The notes: generated by a model not told the origin, from the letters alone. Shown: positions 1 through 6,829, numbered from the stretch's first letter. The stretch: DNA of 8,530 bases from Peptostreptococcaceae bacterium (GCA_016650115.1 JAENWI010000042.1:1-8530); one strand, 5' to 3'. Numbers and translations are program-made.

Positions 1-47
1 CTATTTTTTCAACGTCTCACCGTAAAAAATAAGGAGATTTTGTCTTA

Positions 48-89
48 AAAAATAGTCCTTCAATTACCATGACCTTTCGGACTATTTTT
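48..89. terminator. Hairpin terminator, probably bidirectional
   Basis: An 11-bp perfect stem pairs 48-58 (AAAAATAGTCC) with 79-89 (GGACTATTTTT) around a 20-nt loop. The A-rich left foot and T-rich right foot mean that either strand gives a stem followed by a U-rich run, as in intrinsic terminators. It would end transcription of a gene lying left of the window and insulate the downstream scar and iorAB. The first nine bases of the window can also pair with 47-55, so an alternative fold exists. No complete gene end can be recognised in bases 1-47. Confidence 0.7.
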
Positions 90-146
90 ATTATAACACA
101 TAAAAAATAATTGTGCTAATTATTTTTTGAAAATTGCAAATGTTTT

Positions 147-240
147 TTTACCCCTGTTAGCCCGGTTGCAGGCACTGGCGGCAAATCATTCCCGATAGAA
201 ATTACCATTGATAACTCAGAAGGAGAAATGAAGGCGGGGA
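147..240 (+). pseudogene. Relic of an RND efflux periplasmic adaptor (membrane-fusion protein)
   Basis: One short open stretch reads ...PVSPVAGTGGKSFPIEI followed by TIDNSEGEMKAG. This resembles the conserved beta-barrel segment of HlyD/MacA/AcrA-type adaptors, where 'VSPVAD..TGTFPVRVEIDNPDGxLKPGM' is typical. Only about 30 codons remain. There is no start codon, signal peptide or hairpin domain, and the 5' side runs into non-coding AT-rich DNA about 60 bp after the terminator. At about 235-242 the reading frame passes directly into asparaginase-like sequence, so a deletion probably removed the adaptor's C-terminus, any following gene and most of the asparaginase gene. The assignment rests on a short motif recalled from the family and is moderate at best. 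Confidence 0.45.
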
Positions 241-516
241 ATATTCCTCAAAATGATAATTCTATGATTAAAATATTACAAAAGGCGAAAAAAAGGGGAT
301 TTATATAGTTGTATGCACCCAATGCCTGAAAGGTTCTGCAGAGATCGGTCAATATGAAACAAGTAGGGAGCTGGTATTGGCAATGTACGAAAACTGATGG
401 AGACAAGTATAAGAGGTGAATTGACAAACCAAACAAAGGTGGAACAGGACATAATTGATTTGCGTAAAACTAAAATCGATAGTATGATTGTAGCAGAAAG
501 TTTGAGGAGGATATAA
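236..516 (+). pseudogene. Relic of cytoplasmic L-asparaginase (AnsA type), C-terminal part
   Basis: L-asparaginase hydrolyses asparagine to aspartate and ammonia. The fragment AGNIPQNDNSMIKILQKAKK, then GIYIVVCTQCLKGSAEIGQY and ETSRELVLA, matches the C-terminal domain of E. coli AnsA (GNAPQN..., RGIVVVNLTQCMSG, GGYATGNALA). The two parts lie in different frames: the shift falls in an A7 run at 288-294, where eight A's would restore the frame. The second part ends at a TGA (395-397). A third frame from 391 reads KLMETSIRGELT, like the AnsA C-terminus (AMSQNLRGELT), and stays open to TAA at 514-516. About 30 residues between ELVLA and YEN/KLMETS appear to be deleted, and the N-terminal catalytic domain is absent. 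The stop abuts the iorA start codon, so this gene probably once preceded iorA. Confidence 0.72.
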
Positions 517-2295
517 ATGAAAAAATTGATGACAGGAAATGAGGCGTTGGTACAAGGGGCGTGGGAGGCAGGAGTTTTATTTGCTTCTGCATACCCGGGG
601 ACACCAAGTACAGAGATTTTGGAAAATATGACATTACATAAAGAAGTGGTTTCTGAGTGGGCGCCTAATGAAAAGGTTGCAATGGAAGCGGCCATTGGAG
701 CATCTATTGCGGGGGCAAGAAGTATGGCTTCAATGAAGCATGTTGGTGTTAATGTCGCCGCGGATCCATTATTCACTTTTGTATATACTGGAGTAAATGG
801 CGGAATGGTGCTGGTTACTGCTGATGAACCGGGACAGCATTCCTCGCAAAATGAACAAGACAATAGAAACTATGCTAAATTTGCAAAGATGCCAATGTTT
901 GAACCTGCTACAAGTCAGGAAGCAAGAGATATGATGAAGGCTGCCTTTGATTTGAGTGAAGAGTTTGATACGCCGGTGCTTATGCGTATGACAACAAGAT
1001 CGTGCCATTCGAAGGGAATTATTGAGTGTGGCGAAAGAGTTGAAATGAAACCTAGACCTTATGTAAAGGATGTTAAAAAATATGTGACCGTTCCTGCCAA
1101 TGCTAAAGGCTTAAGAGCTAAACTTGAAGTAAGAATGGAAAAACTGGCTGAGGCTTCGGATCAATCGGTTTTTAATACAGTTGAAAATGCAGGTAAGAAG
1201 ATTGGAATTATATCAAGCGGGATGGCATATTCTTTTGCAAAAGAAGTGTTTGGGAATGATGTTGCTTATTTAAAGCTTGGGTTTTCATACCCGCATCCAA
1301 TTAATATGATAAAAAACTTTTGTAAAGATTTAGATAAAATATATATTGTTGAAGAAAATGATCCTATTATAGAGGAAGCAGTGAAGATCCTTGGGTTTGA
1401 GTGCTTCGGCAAAAATACCTTCCCTGCATATGGTGAGCTTACACCTGATGTTATAAGGCTGGCAGTATTCGGCGATACCAATGAAGTGATAGAACACAGC
1501 CGAGAACATGTTGTGAATAGACCGCCTACGTTATGTGCCGGATGTCCGCACAGAGGGTTCTTTTATGAACTGGGCAAGAGAAAAAATGTAATGGTGGCAG
1601 GAGATATTGGCTGTTATACGTTAGGATTTGCGCCTCCATATAATTCTCTGGATTTTAATATTTGCATGGGAGCAAGCATAAGTGCGGGACACGGTGCCCA
1701 AAAGGCGTTTGATAGAATGGGCACGGATATGAGAGTGGTCTCTGTTTTAGGAGATTCAACATTTTTTCATACGGGAATAAATTCGCTTATAGAGGTTCTA
1801 TATAACAGGAGCAGAACGGTAAATGTGATTCTGGACAATAGAATTACAGGTATGACTGGACATCAGGAGAACCCGGGTTCTGGAAGACATGCAGATTTGA
1901 GTCAGGCGCCAATTATGGATATAGAAGAAATATGTAAGGCGCTTGGAGCAAAGAATATTAGAGTAATCGATCCTAATGACATCATAAAGGTTAGAGAGAC
2001 CCTAGATTGGGCATTATCCTTAGATGAACCTTCCGTGATTATCACAAGATGGCCTTGCATTTTAAAGAAACTAACTGAAGCTGAAAAAGAGGAATTCGAA
2101 AACCCGTTTAAAGAAAAATATGTTGTAGATCCTGAATTGTGTATTAATTGTAAAATTTGCCTCAAAGGCGGGTGCCCGGCATTAGCCATTGATAAAGATA
2201 CTCAAAAGGCAAAAATAGACAGACTTCAATGTGTAGGTTGTGGAGTTTGTGCAAAAATTTGTCCTAAGGATGCAATATCAAAGGAGGACAAATAA
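517..2295 (+). CDS. iorA: Indolepyruvate:ferredoxin oxidoreductase, alpha subunit
   Basis: IorA with IorB oxidatively decarboxylates aryl-pyruvates (indolepyruvate, phenylpyruvate, 4-hydroxyphenylpyruvate) to aryl-acetyl-CoA and reduces ferredoxin in the cytoplasm. The 592-residue length is normal for the family. The N-terminal pyruvate-oxidoreductase-like domain has YPGTPSTE at 26-33 and MKHVGVN near 73-79. CAGCPHRG starts at 340. The TPP-binding domain has GDIGCY from 362 and the motif GDS (412-414) followed by DN (440-441). The C-terminus carries two ferredoxin-type 4Fe-4S sites: Cys 542, 545, 548, 553 and Cys 572, 575, 578, 582. The first has the CxxCxxCx4C spacing common in IorA. GAGGAGG at 504-510 supports the ATG. 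iorB starts one base after the stop, so the two form an operon. No clear promoter is seen directly upstream, where the asparaginase relic lies. Confidence 0.95.
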   Translation: MKKLMTGNEALVQGAWEAGVLFASAYPGTPSTEILENMTLHKEVVSEWAPNEKVAMEAAIGASIAGARSMASMKHVGVNVAADPLFTFVYTGVNGGMVLVTADEPGQHSSQNEQDNRNYAKFAKMPMFEPATSQEARDMMKAAFDLSEEFDTPVLMRMTTRSCHSKGIIECGERVEMKPRPYVKDVKKYVTVPANAKGLRAKLEVRMEKLAEASDQSVFNTVENAGKKIGIISSGMAYSFAKEVFGNDVAYLKLGFSYPHPINMIKNFCKDLDKIYIVEENDPIIEEAVKILGFECFGKNTFPAYGELTPDVIRLAVFGDTNEVIEHSREHVVNRPPTLCAGCPHRGFFYELGKRKNVMVAGDIGCYTLGFAPPYNSLDFNICMGASISAGHGAQKAFDRMGTDMRVVSVLGDSTFFHTGINSLIEVLYNRSRTVNVILDNRITGMTGHQENPGSGRHADLSQAPIMDIEEICKALGAKNIRVIDPNDIIKVRETLDWALSLDEPSVIITRWPCILKKLTEAEKEEFENPFKEKYVVDPELCINCKICLKGGCPALAIDKDTQKAKIDRLQCVGCGVCAKICPKDAISKEDK

Positions 2296-2296
2296 T

Positions 2297-2866
2297 ATGA
2301 TTAAAAATATTTTACTTGTTGGTGTTGGCGGACAAGGGACAATCCTTGCCAGCAAACTGCTGACGATAGGGCTTATGGAACAGGGTTATGATGTTAAGAT
2401 GAGCGAAATTCATGGAATGAGCCAAAGAGGCGGCTCTGTTTCGTCCCAGATCAGATATGGGGAAGAAGTTTTTTCTCCAGTTATAGAAAAGGGGGCAGCT
2501 GATTTATTAGTAGCCTTTGAAAAAATGGAAGCATTAAGATGGCTTGAATATTTGAGGCCAGGCGGAAAAATTGTCGTGAATGATCATGAAATCAACCCTA
2601 TGCCTGTTATTATGGGAATGCAGGAATACTCTGAGAACATGTTAGATGAAATATGTAAAGCGGCACCTACCAAAGTAATTAATGCGACAGAGGAAGCTGA
2701 CAAAATTGGAAATGGCAAGGTCATGAATATGATACTCCTTGGTGCAACTGTCAAGCTTATGGGTCTTGAAAATATTGACTGGAAAAAAATCATTAAGGAA
2801 AATGTAAAACCTTCTTTTTTCGATATGAATATCAAAGCATTTGAAAGAGGGATTGAATTGGTTTAA
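2297..2866 (+). CDS. iorB: Indolepyruvate:ferredoxin oxidoreductase, beta subunit
   Basis: IorB is the second subunit of the aryl-pyruvate:ferredoxin oxidoreductase and belongs to the gamma-type domain of the pyruvate oxidoreductase family. The 189-residue product shows the glycine-rich start LLVGVGGQGTILASK (residues 6-20) and the signature EIHGMSQRGGSVSSQ (37-51), both typical of IorB. The ATG at 2297 is chosen over an in-frame ATG at 2240: the earlier one lies inside iorA's iron-sulfur domain, and AAGGAGG at 2281-2287 sits nine bases before 2297. A single base separates the iorA stop from this start, indicating translational coupling. The last two bases of the stop codon are already part of the left arm of the long inverted repeat that follows. 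Cys residues are few; the iron-sulfur clusters reside in IorA. Confidence 0.94.
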   Translation: MIKNILLVGVGGQGTILASKLLTIGLMEQGYDVKMSEIHGMSQRGGSVSSQIRYGEEVFSPVIEKGAADLLVAFEKMEALRWLEYLRPGGKIVVNDHEINPMPVIMGMQEYSENMLDEICKAAPTKVINATEEADKIGNGKVMNMILLGATVKLMGLENIDWKKIIKENVKPSFFDMNIKAFERGIELV

Positions 2867-3074
2867 GCCCATTATAAGCATCCGACATTGGGTTTGTGAA
2901 AAAATTAACCTTTGCAGTTGGTGGGTTTGTTGAAATCCAGCCTGTGGATAAGTTTTTGAATTTTAAGAATAAAAAAAATGGGCATACGATAGATGTGTAA
3001 AACAAAACACATTTTCGCATGCTCATTACTTGTTCATAAAACGAAGCCCAATGTCGGATGCTTATAATGGGCTT
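2865..3074. repeat. 210-bp segment bounded by 28-bp perfect inverted repeats (MITE-like)
   Basis: The arms are 2865-2892 and 3047-3074. They are perfectly complementary over 28 bp, and the RNA stem extends by a G-U and two A-U pairs. Each arm is itself a small stem-loop (AAGCCCA, 17-nt loop, TGGG plus TTT or CTT). The left arm begins in the iorB stop codon. The right arm supplies the last codons and TAA of the minus-strand AI-2E gene, so both converging genes run into the same sequence in the same relative orientation. The interior holds a strong hairpin and a DnaA-box match but no credible ORF. Size and terminal repeats suggest a non-autonomous mobile element, or an inverted duplication of a terminator. 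No convincing target-site duplication was found, and copy number cannot be judged from one window. Confidence 0.6.
2971..3026 (-). terminator. Intrinsic terminator for the minus-strand AI-2E gene
   Basis: Read on the minus strand, a long imperfect hairpin (2978-3026) is followed at once by a run of eight T's (plus-strand A's at 2971-2978). The stem pairs ATGGGCATACGA (2978-2989) with TCGCATGCTCAT (3015-3026), with one G-U pair and one mismatch. An inner stem pairs ATGTGT (2993-2998) with ACACAT (3007-3012). It lies about 35 bp past the AI-2E stop codon, the right distance for its terminator. On the plus strand there is no T-run, so iorAB termination more likely uses the flanking inverted-repeat arms (TGGGCTTTCTTT at the right arm). 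Confidence 0.75.
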
Positions 3075-4270
3075 TCTTTATGCTTAACCCATTTTAATAT
3101 AAAGATTTGGAGAATCCCTGCAATTGGAACGGCAATAATCATTCCGAGAATCCCAGCGAAAGAGCCAGCTATGGCAACTGCTAAAAGAACAAATAAGGGG
3201 TGCAGCCCTGTAGTAGAACCGACAATTTTAGGGTATATAATATTTGCATCAATTTGTTGAATGACTAACAGGATTAATACTGCAAGGATTCCCTGGGTCA
3301 GACCCCCTGTGAAGACACCAACTATAAAAGCTGGAATCATGCCCAAAACAGGGCCAAAGTAAGGTATTATGTTGGAGATGCCGGCAAAGCATCCAATAAA
3401 AACGGCGAATTGAAGACCAAGTATTGATAAGCCTGTAGAAGACAGAATTGCAACAATCAGCGCATCAAGCAGAGCACCCCTGATAAACAGTGAAACAACC
3501 CCATTAATATCATTTAAGGTTTCCTGGATTTTGTATTCTATTCTTTTAGAAAAAGTTAAACATAAAAACTTCGTCCAGATATTCATAAAGAAGCTTTGGT
3601 CCTTGAGCAGATAGATACTAATAATTATCCCGAGTAATATATTCACTATGCTGCCGCCAATGGAACCTATAAAGGAAAGTATGGCACGGGTGCTGAAGTT
3701 GCTGGACAGCCAATTAACGATGGAGTCAGCAAAACCCTTAAGAGTATCGGATAGACCCGTGATTTCCAGGTTGTTTGCCCATGACAGGATAACAGTTTCG
3801 TAGGTTGATAAATAATTTGTAATGCTTTCAACCATATTCCCAATCCCGGAAAAAACAAATTGTCCTAGAATCAAAACCGAAAAAGCATATAAAACAAAGC
3901 ACATGCCGACAATTATGACCACGTAGGTTATAAGAATACTAATAAATCTTGCTAAAGATGTTCTTTTTATCTGTTTTTTCTGGTCCCCTTGGTTTTCCAA
4001 TTTAACAGGAAATTTTGAAAGAAGTTTTGACATAAAATTCTTGTCAATAATATTAACAAGGGGATTAATCAGATAGGCTAAAATTAGCCCGATGAACAAT
4101 GGTGCCAATGAAGAAAAAATAGCGCTGGTTACTGAAGCAGCCGCAGCGAAAATAATTGCGAAATTACTGATGATAAAATACAAAACATAGAGCAGAGCTG
4201 CAGTAAATGCAATAAATATGCTGTATTTCATATATTTTTTATTGTTTAAGACATCTTTGATTTGTGACAT
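3062..4270 (-). CDS. AI-2E family (PF01594, UPF0118) membrane transporter
   Basis: The product is a 402-residue integral membrane protein. There are hydrophobic helices near the N-terminus (YSIFIAFTAALLYVLYFII, then two more), a central soluble or re-entrant part, and a hydrophobic C-terminal half. Family signatures are visible: IIPYFGPVLGMIPAF near residues 300-315 and, close to the C-terminus, GLHPLFVLLAVAIAG and GILGMIIAVPIAGI. Despite the name, most members are not proven AI-2 exporters; some have been reported as Na+(Li+)/H+ antiporters, and the substrate here is unknown. The start is ATG at 4270, preceded on the minus strand by AGAAGGTG (plus 4275-4282). An in-frame ATG at 4324 overlaps the -35 box and is rejected. 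The stop codon lies inside the inverted-repeat arm, so the original C-terminus may have been altered there. Confidence 0.92.
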   Translation of the reverse strand: MSQIKDVLNNKKYMKYSIFIAFTAALLYVLYFIISNFAIIFAAAASVTSAIFSSLAPLFIGLILAYLINPLVNIIDKNFMSKLLSKFPVKLENQGDQKKQIKRTSLARFISILITYVVIIVGMCFVLYAFSVLILGQFVFSGIGNMVESITNYLSTYETVILSWANNLEITGLSDTLKGFADSIVNWLSSNFSTRAILSFIGSIGGSIVNILLGIIISIYLLKDQSFFMNIWTKFLCLTFSKRIEYKIQETLNDINGVVSLFIRGALLDALIVAILSSTGLSILGLQFAVFIGCFAGISNIIPYFGPVLGMIPAFIVGVFTGGLTQGILAVLILLVIQQIDANIIYPKIVGSTTGLHPLFVLLAVAIAGSFAGILGMIIAVPIAGILQIFILKWVKHKESPL

Positions 4271-4271
4271 G

Positions 4272-4300
4272 TTGCACCTTCTTCCTACAAATAGTATTAT
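4272..4300 (+). promoter_or_regulatory. Divergent promoter of the U32 peptidase relic
   Basis: TTGCAC (4272-4277), a 17-bp spacer and TATTAT (4295-4300) form a plausible sigma-A promoter toward the decayed peptidase gene at 4343. Its -10 element overlaps the minus-strand -10 at 4296-4301 by five bases, so the two start regions are mirror images around TATTATA. Only one polymerase could open this site at a time. Confidence 0.5.
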
Positions 4301-4324
4301 ATTAAAGGTAGAAATAATAAGCAA
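4296..4324 (-). promoter_or_regulatory. Promoter of the AI-2E gene
   Basis: On the minus strand TTGCTT (plus 4319-4324) is followed after 17 bp by a consensus TATAAT (plus 4296-4301). Transcription would start near 4289, giving a leader of about 20 nt with the ribosome binding site just inside it. The -10 box overlaps that of a plus-strand promoter (see the adjoining entry). Confidence 0.75.
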
Positions 4325-4342
4325 CCAAATAAATGAGGAAAA

Positions 4343-5138
4343 ATGAAAAATATTCCAGAACTGTTATCCCCTGTTGGGGGGGATGAAGCTGCAACCGAGG
4401 CCTTTACGCGCAACCTTGCAGACTGCCCTATGAAACTGAAGATGGTAAAGAGTATCCGTTAAGCCCAAAAGATATTTCATTCATTGATTACCTGGGAGAA
4501 CTTGCGGAAGCAGGAGTTTCATCTCTGAAAATTGAAGGAAGAATGAAGCCCCCGGAGTATGTGGCAATCGTAACGGGAACATATAGAAAATACCTGGATA
4601 TCCTTGAACTTTACTTTTATTCTATAAAAAAATTAAATATGGAAACCGTAGAAAATGTTCTGGCAAAAGTGAAAGAATACAAATTCAACTTTAGCAATTT
4701 ATTCATGAACATTTTAAAGAAATTATCGTTAAATGTAAAGAATCAGGAATTTATATCGGGAGTTTAGGATGGGTTGATGAGTTCAAACATGCTGGGATTA
4801 AAGTGTTTGGAGACTTTGGTCTGAATATTAATAACATTGAAGCAGAAAACTGGGCAAATCAACTTGGATTGTATGCATTTGTGCCGTCACTTGAATCCTA
4901 CGACGGAATAGAAAATGGGAATTGGTTGTATGAGTGCGCGGTTCCGCTAATGATTACAGAACACCCTATGGATATGGGTTTTAAAGAGAACAAAAGAGGA
5001 ACTGAGTTAAGAGCAATATTTCTTGAAAATCGAGGGAAAAGCATTGTAATTAAGGATCAATCCAATATAGACTATAAAAGGATGGAAGAAGATTTGAAGA
5101 ATAAAAAAAGGGATGTAAGGATATTTATGCCATATTGA
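4343..5138 (+). pseudogene. Decayed U32 family peptidase (collagenase-like)
   Basis: U32 peptidases are cytoplasmic proteins of protein or RNA-modification and peptide turnover, about 400 to 800 residues long in Firmicutes. Three frames carry recognisable parts. From the ATG at 4343 (GAGG at 4334-4337) the frame reads MKNIPELLSPVGGDEA, the usual U32 N-terminus. From about 4408 a second frame reads AQPCRLPYE, YPLSPKDIS and then AGVSSLKIEGRMKPPEYV, the conserved U32 core that normally lies well over 150 residues downstream; the segment between is deleted. From about 4695 a third frame reads KCKESGIYIGSLGWVDEF, KVFGDFGLNIN and LMITEHPMD and ends at 5138, matching the second half of long clostridial U32 proteins. 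One large deletion and two frame changes make it non-functional, though its promoter and ribosome binding site survive. Confidence 0.85.
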
Positions 5139-5167
5139 ACAACTATAAAAAAATGGTGGTATGAAAA

Positions 5168-5205
5168 AAGTGATGGTGCCAGGGTTTGCCCTGATACCAT
5201 CACTT
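5168..5205. terminator. Bidirectional terminator between the U32 relic and nhaC
   Basis: A 17-bp stem pairs 5168-5184 with 5189-5205 around a TTTG loop, with one G-U pair and one C-A mismatch. On the plus strand it is followed by TTTT; on the minus strand by a run of T's (plus A's at 5164-5169). It serves the converging nhaC gene, about 60 bp past its stop, and could also end U32 transcripts. It closely resembles the terminator at 6948-6983. Confidence 0.85.
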
Positions 5206-5264
5206 TTAAAATCTTTTGATTACAAACCCTAAACAAAGGTCAACCTTGTATAATTGCTTTGGTT

Positions 5265-6710
5265 CTAAGCTTGCAGTGCCTTTAAGCCAGCTAATCTGTC
5301 AGCTTCTCTGTTTTCAAGAACTTGTGCATATTCTTCATCAGTCATCTTAAGCATTGATATTCCAGTAAAACCATAGAATATGGATACGAGAGGATTAATC
5401 ATATTCAAGTAGGCATATTTAAAGTATTGTGCAGTTGGAACTCCAAGGAATGTTGACATAGTAGCCCCGCAAGTATTCCAAGGTACTAATGCTGAAGTCA
5501 TTGTACCTGCATCCTCAAGACATCTTGAAAGATTTCTAGGTGCAAGTCTTCTGTCCTCAAAAGCCTGTTTGTACATTCTTCCTGGAAGGATAATTGCTAA
5601 ATACTGGTCAGCAGCGATGATGTTCATAAATATGCAGCTGAAGACTGTTACAGTAACAAGTGATCCAGTGTTCTTAGCAAATTTAAGCATTGCTTCAGCA
5701 AGAGTTGCAAGCATTCCAGAAGCATCCATGATACCACCGAAGCACATTGCGCATATAATCAGATTGATTGTCCATAGCATTGAATCCATGCCACCTCTTG
5801 AAAGAAGCGCATCGATGCTTTCAACGCCGGATGTTGATTCAAATCCATAATGAAGAATTGAAGGCCATTCAGCCAATCCAACTCCCTGGAATATTGAACC
5901 AAATATGCATCCTAGTAATGCCCCGCCGATAAGACCAGGTATTGCTGGCAATCTAAATGCAACGATTAGGATAACAACTACTGGTGGAAGTAATAGTAAA
6001 GGCGAAATATTAAAGTTATCAAGCATTCCGTTTTGTATTACTTCAACAGCAGCAAGATCTGTGCCTGAACCAGAATGTCCAAGACCTAGTATTACATAAA
6101 TTATTAATGCAATAATAAGGGAAGGAGTAACTGTCCAAACCATATGTCTGATATGATCAAATAAAGTTGATCCTGCAATAGCAGGAGCTAGATTGGTTGT
6201 ATCTGATAAAGGTGACATTTTGTCTCCAAAATATGCGCCTGATACAATAGCCCCAGCAGTCATAGCTGGATCGATTCCAAGTCCCTGACCAACTCCAATA
6301 AGAGCAATACCGATTGTTCCGGCAGTGGTCCATGATGAACCAGTCGCAAGAGCTACGATACAACAGATAATACAACCTGCAAATAAGAAAATACTAGGAT
6401 TCAGAATCATAAGTCCGTAATAAATCATTGCTGGAACGACTCCGCCAGCAATCCATGATCCGATAAGTAGACCAACTGTCATCAGAATAAGCATAGCCTG
6501 CATAGATCTGTTGATACTTGCAATTATACCTTGTTCTAAGAAGGCCCATTTGTAACCATTCGCAATAGCGACAACAGATGCGAAACTAGCGGAAGCAATT
6601 AGCGGAATGTGCAATTCACCGTAATCAGTGAAAAAGATTGAGTAGCAAAGAGCGCCAATTGTAAATGCCATTACAAGTAGAACTTGCCACATAGGAATTT
6701 TCTTACCCAT
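5265..6710 (-). CDS. nhaC: NhaC-family Na+/H+ antiporter
   Basis: This is a 481-residue polytopic membrane protein of the NhaC ion-transporter family (about 11-12 hydrophobic segments), which exchanges Na+ for H+ and in some members couples to organic acids such as malate/lactate. Family motifs are ATGSSWTTAGTIGIALIGVG near residue 120 and SGAYFGDKMSPLSDTTNLAPA near 160. The later ALVPWNTCGATMSTFLGV segment is also intact. The start is ATG at 6710 with AGGAGG (plus 6719-6724) eight bases upstream. It has its own consensus promoter, operator-like palindrome and terminator, so it is monocistronic. A degenerate paralogue lies directly upstream on the same strand. In an amino-acid fermenter it would help hold sodium and pH balance; the exact co-substrate cannot be read from sequence. 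Confidence 0.93.
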   Translation of the reverse strand: MGKKIPMWQVLLVMAFTIGALCYSIFFTDYGELHIPLIASASFASVVAIANGYKWAFLEQGIIASINRSMQAMLILMTVGLLIGSWIAGGVVPAMIYYGLMILNPSIFLFAGCIICCIVALATGSSWTTAGTIGIALIGVGQGLGIDPAMTAGAIVSGAYFGDKMSPLSDTTNLAPAIAGSTLFDHIRHMVWTVTPSLIIALIIYVILGLGHSGSGTDLAAVEVIQNGMLDNFNISPLLLLPPVVVILIVAFRLPAIPGLIGGALLGCIFGSIFQGVGLAEWPSILHYGFESTSGVESIDALLSRGGMDSMLWTINLIICAMCFGGIMDASGMLATLAEAMLKFAKNTGSLVTVTVFSCIFMNIIAADQYLAIILPGRMYKQAFEDRRLAPRNLSRCLEDAGTMTSALVPWNTCGATMSTFLGVPTAQYFKYAYLNMINPLVSIFYGFTGISMLKMTDEEYAQVLENREADRLAGLKALQA

Positions 6711-6770
6711 ATTGTATTCCTCCTATAAAATAAATAAATAAATAACGGCGTGAAATCAGTGCAATCCCAC

Positions 6771-6797
6771 AGTGTGAAATCAATATGATTTCACACT
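6771..6797. promoter_or_regulatory. 27-bp palindrome over the nhaC start site, probable operator
   Basis: AGTGTGAAATCA (6771-6782) and its perfect complement TGATTTCACACT (6786-6797) flank a 3-bp centre. The predicted transcription start falls in its distal arm. A further half-site GTGAAATCA occurs at 6750-6758, exactly 24 bp from the matching half-site at 6774. This is typical of a repressor site placed to block initiation. The same sequence would also form a 12-bp hairpin at the very 5' end of the mRNA, so protection of the transcript is an alternative. No regulator gene is in the window. Confidence 0.7.
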
Positions 6798-6800
6798 TTT

Positions 6801-6829
6801 ATTATAATGAGATGCACACATTTTGTCAA
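6801..6829 (-). promoter_or_regulatory. Perfect consensus promoter of nhaC
   Basis: On the minus strand TTGACA (plus 6824-6829) and TATAAT (plus 6801-6806) are separated by exactly 17 bp. The predicted start is near 6794, leaving a leader of about 84 nt before the nhaC ATG. A promoter this strong usually needs restraint, which fits the palindrome over the start site. Confidence 0.88.

Noticed and set aside
421..455. TTGACA at 421-426 as an iorA promoter
   Set aside because: No -10 hexamer occurs at 16-18 bp; the nearest TATAAT-like sequence is over 22 bp away. The hexamer is part of the relic's GELT codons.
276..863. 195-codon minus-strand ORF
   Set aside because: It lies opposite the asparaginase relic and the start of iorA, has no ribosome binding site or recognisable family, and is explained as a shadow of iorA codon usage.
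2240..2296. Upstream ATG for iorB at 2240
   Set aside because: It lies within iorA's second iron-sulfur cluster and lacks a ribosome binding site, while AAGGAGG precedes the ATG at 2297.
3030..3260. 76-codon plus-strand ORF starting in the inverted-repeat element
   Set aside because: It is antisense to the AI-2E coding region for most of its length and has no ribosome binding site; a shadow ORF.
4271..4324. 18-residue N-terminal extension of the AI-2E protein
   Set aside because: The upstream ATG overlaps the -35 box of the gene's own promoter, so it would not be in the mRNA; the ATG at 4270 has a good ribosome binding site.
4803..5138. Independent 111-codon gene starting at GTG 4803
   Set aside because: Homologous sequence in the same frame extends upstream of 4803 to about 4695, so this is the C-terminal piece of the U32 relic, not a new gene.
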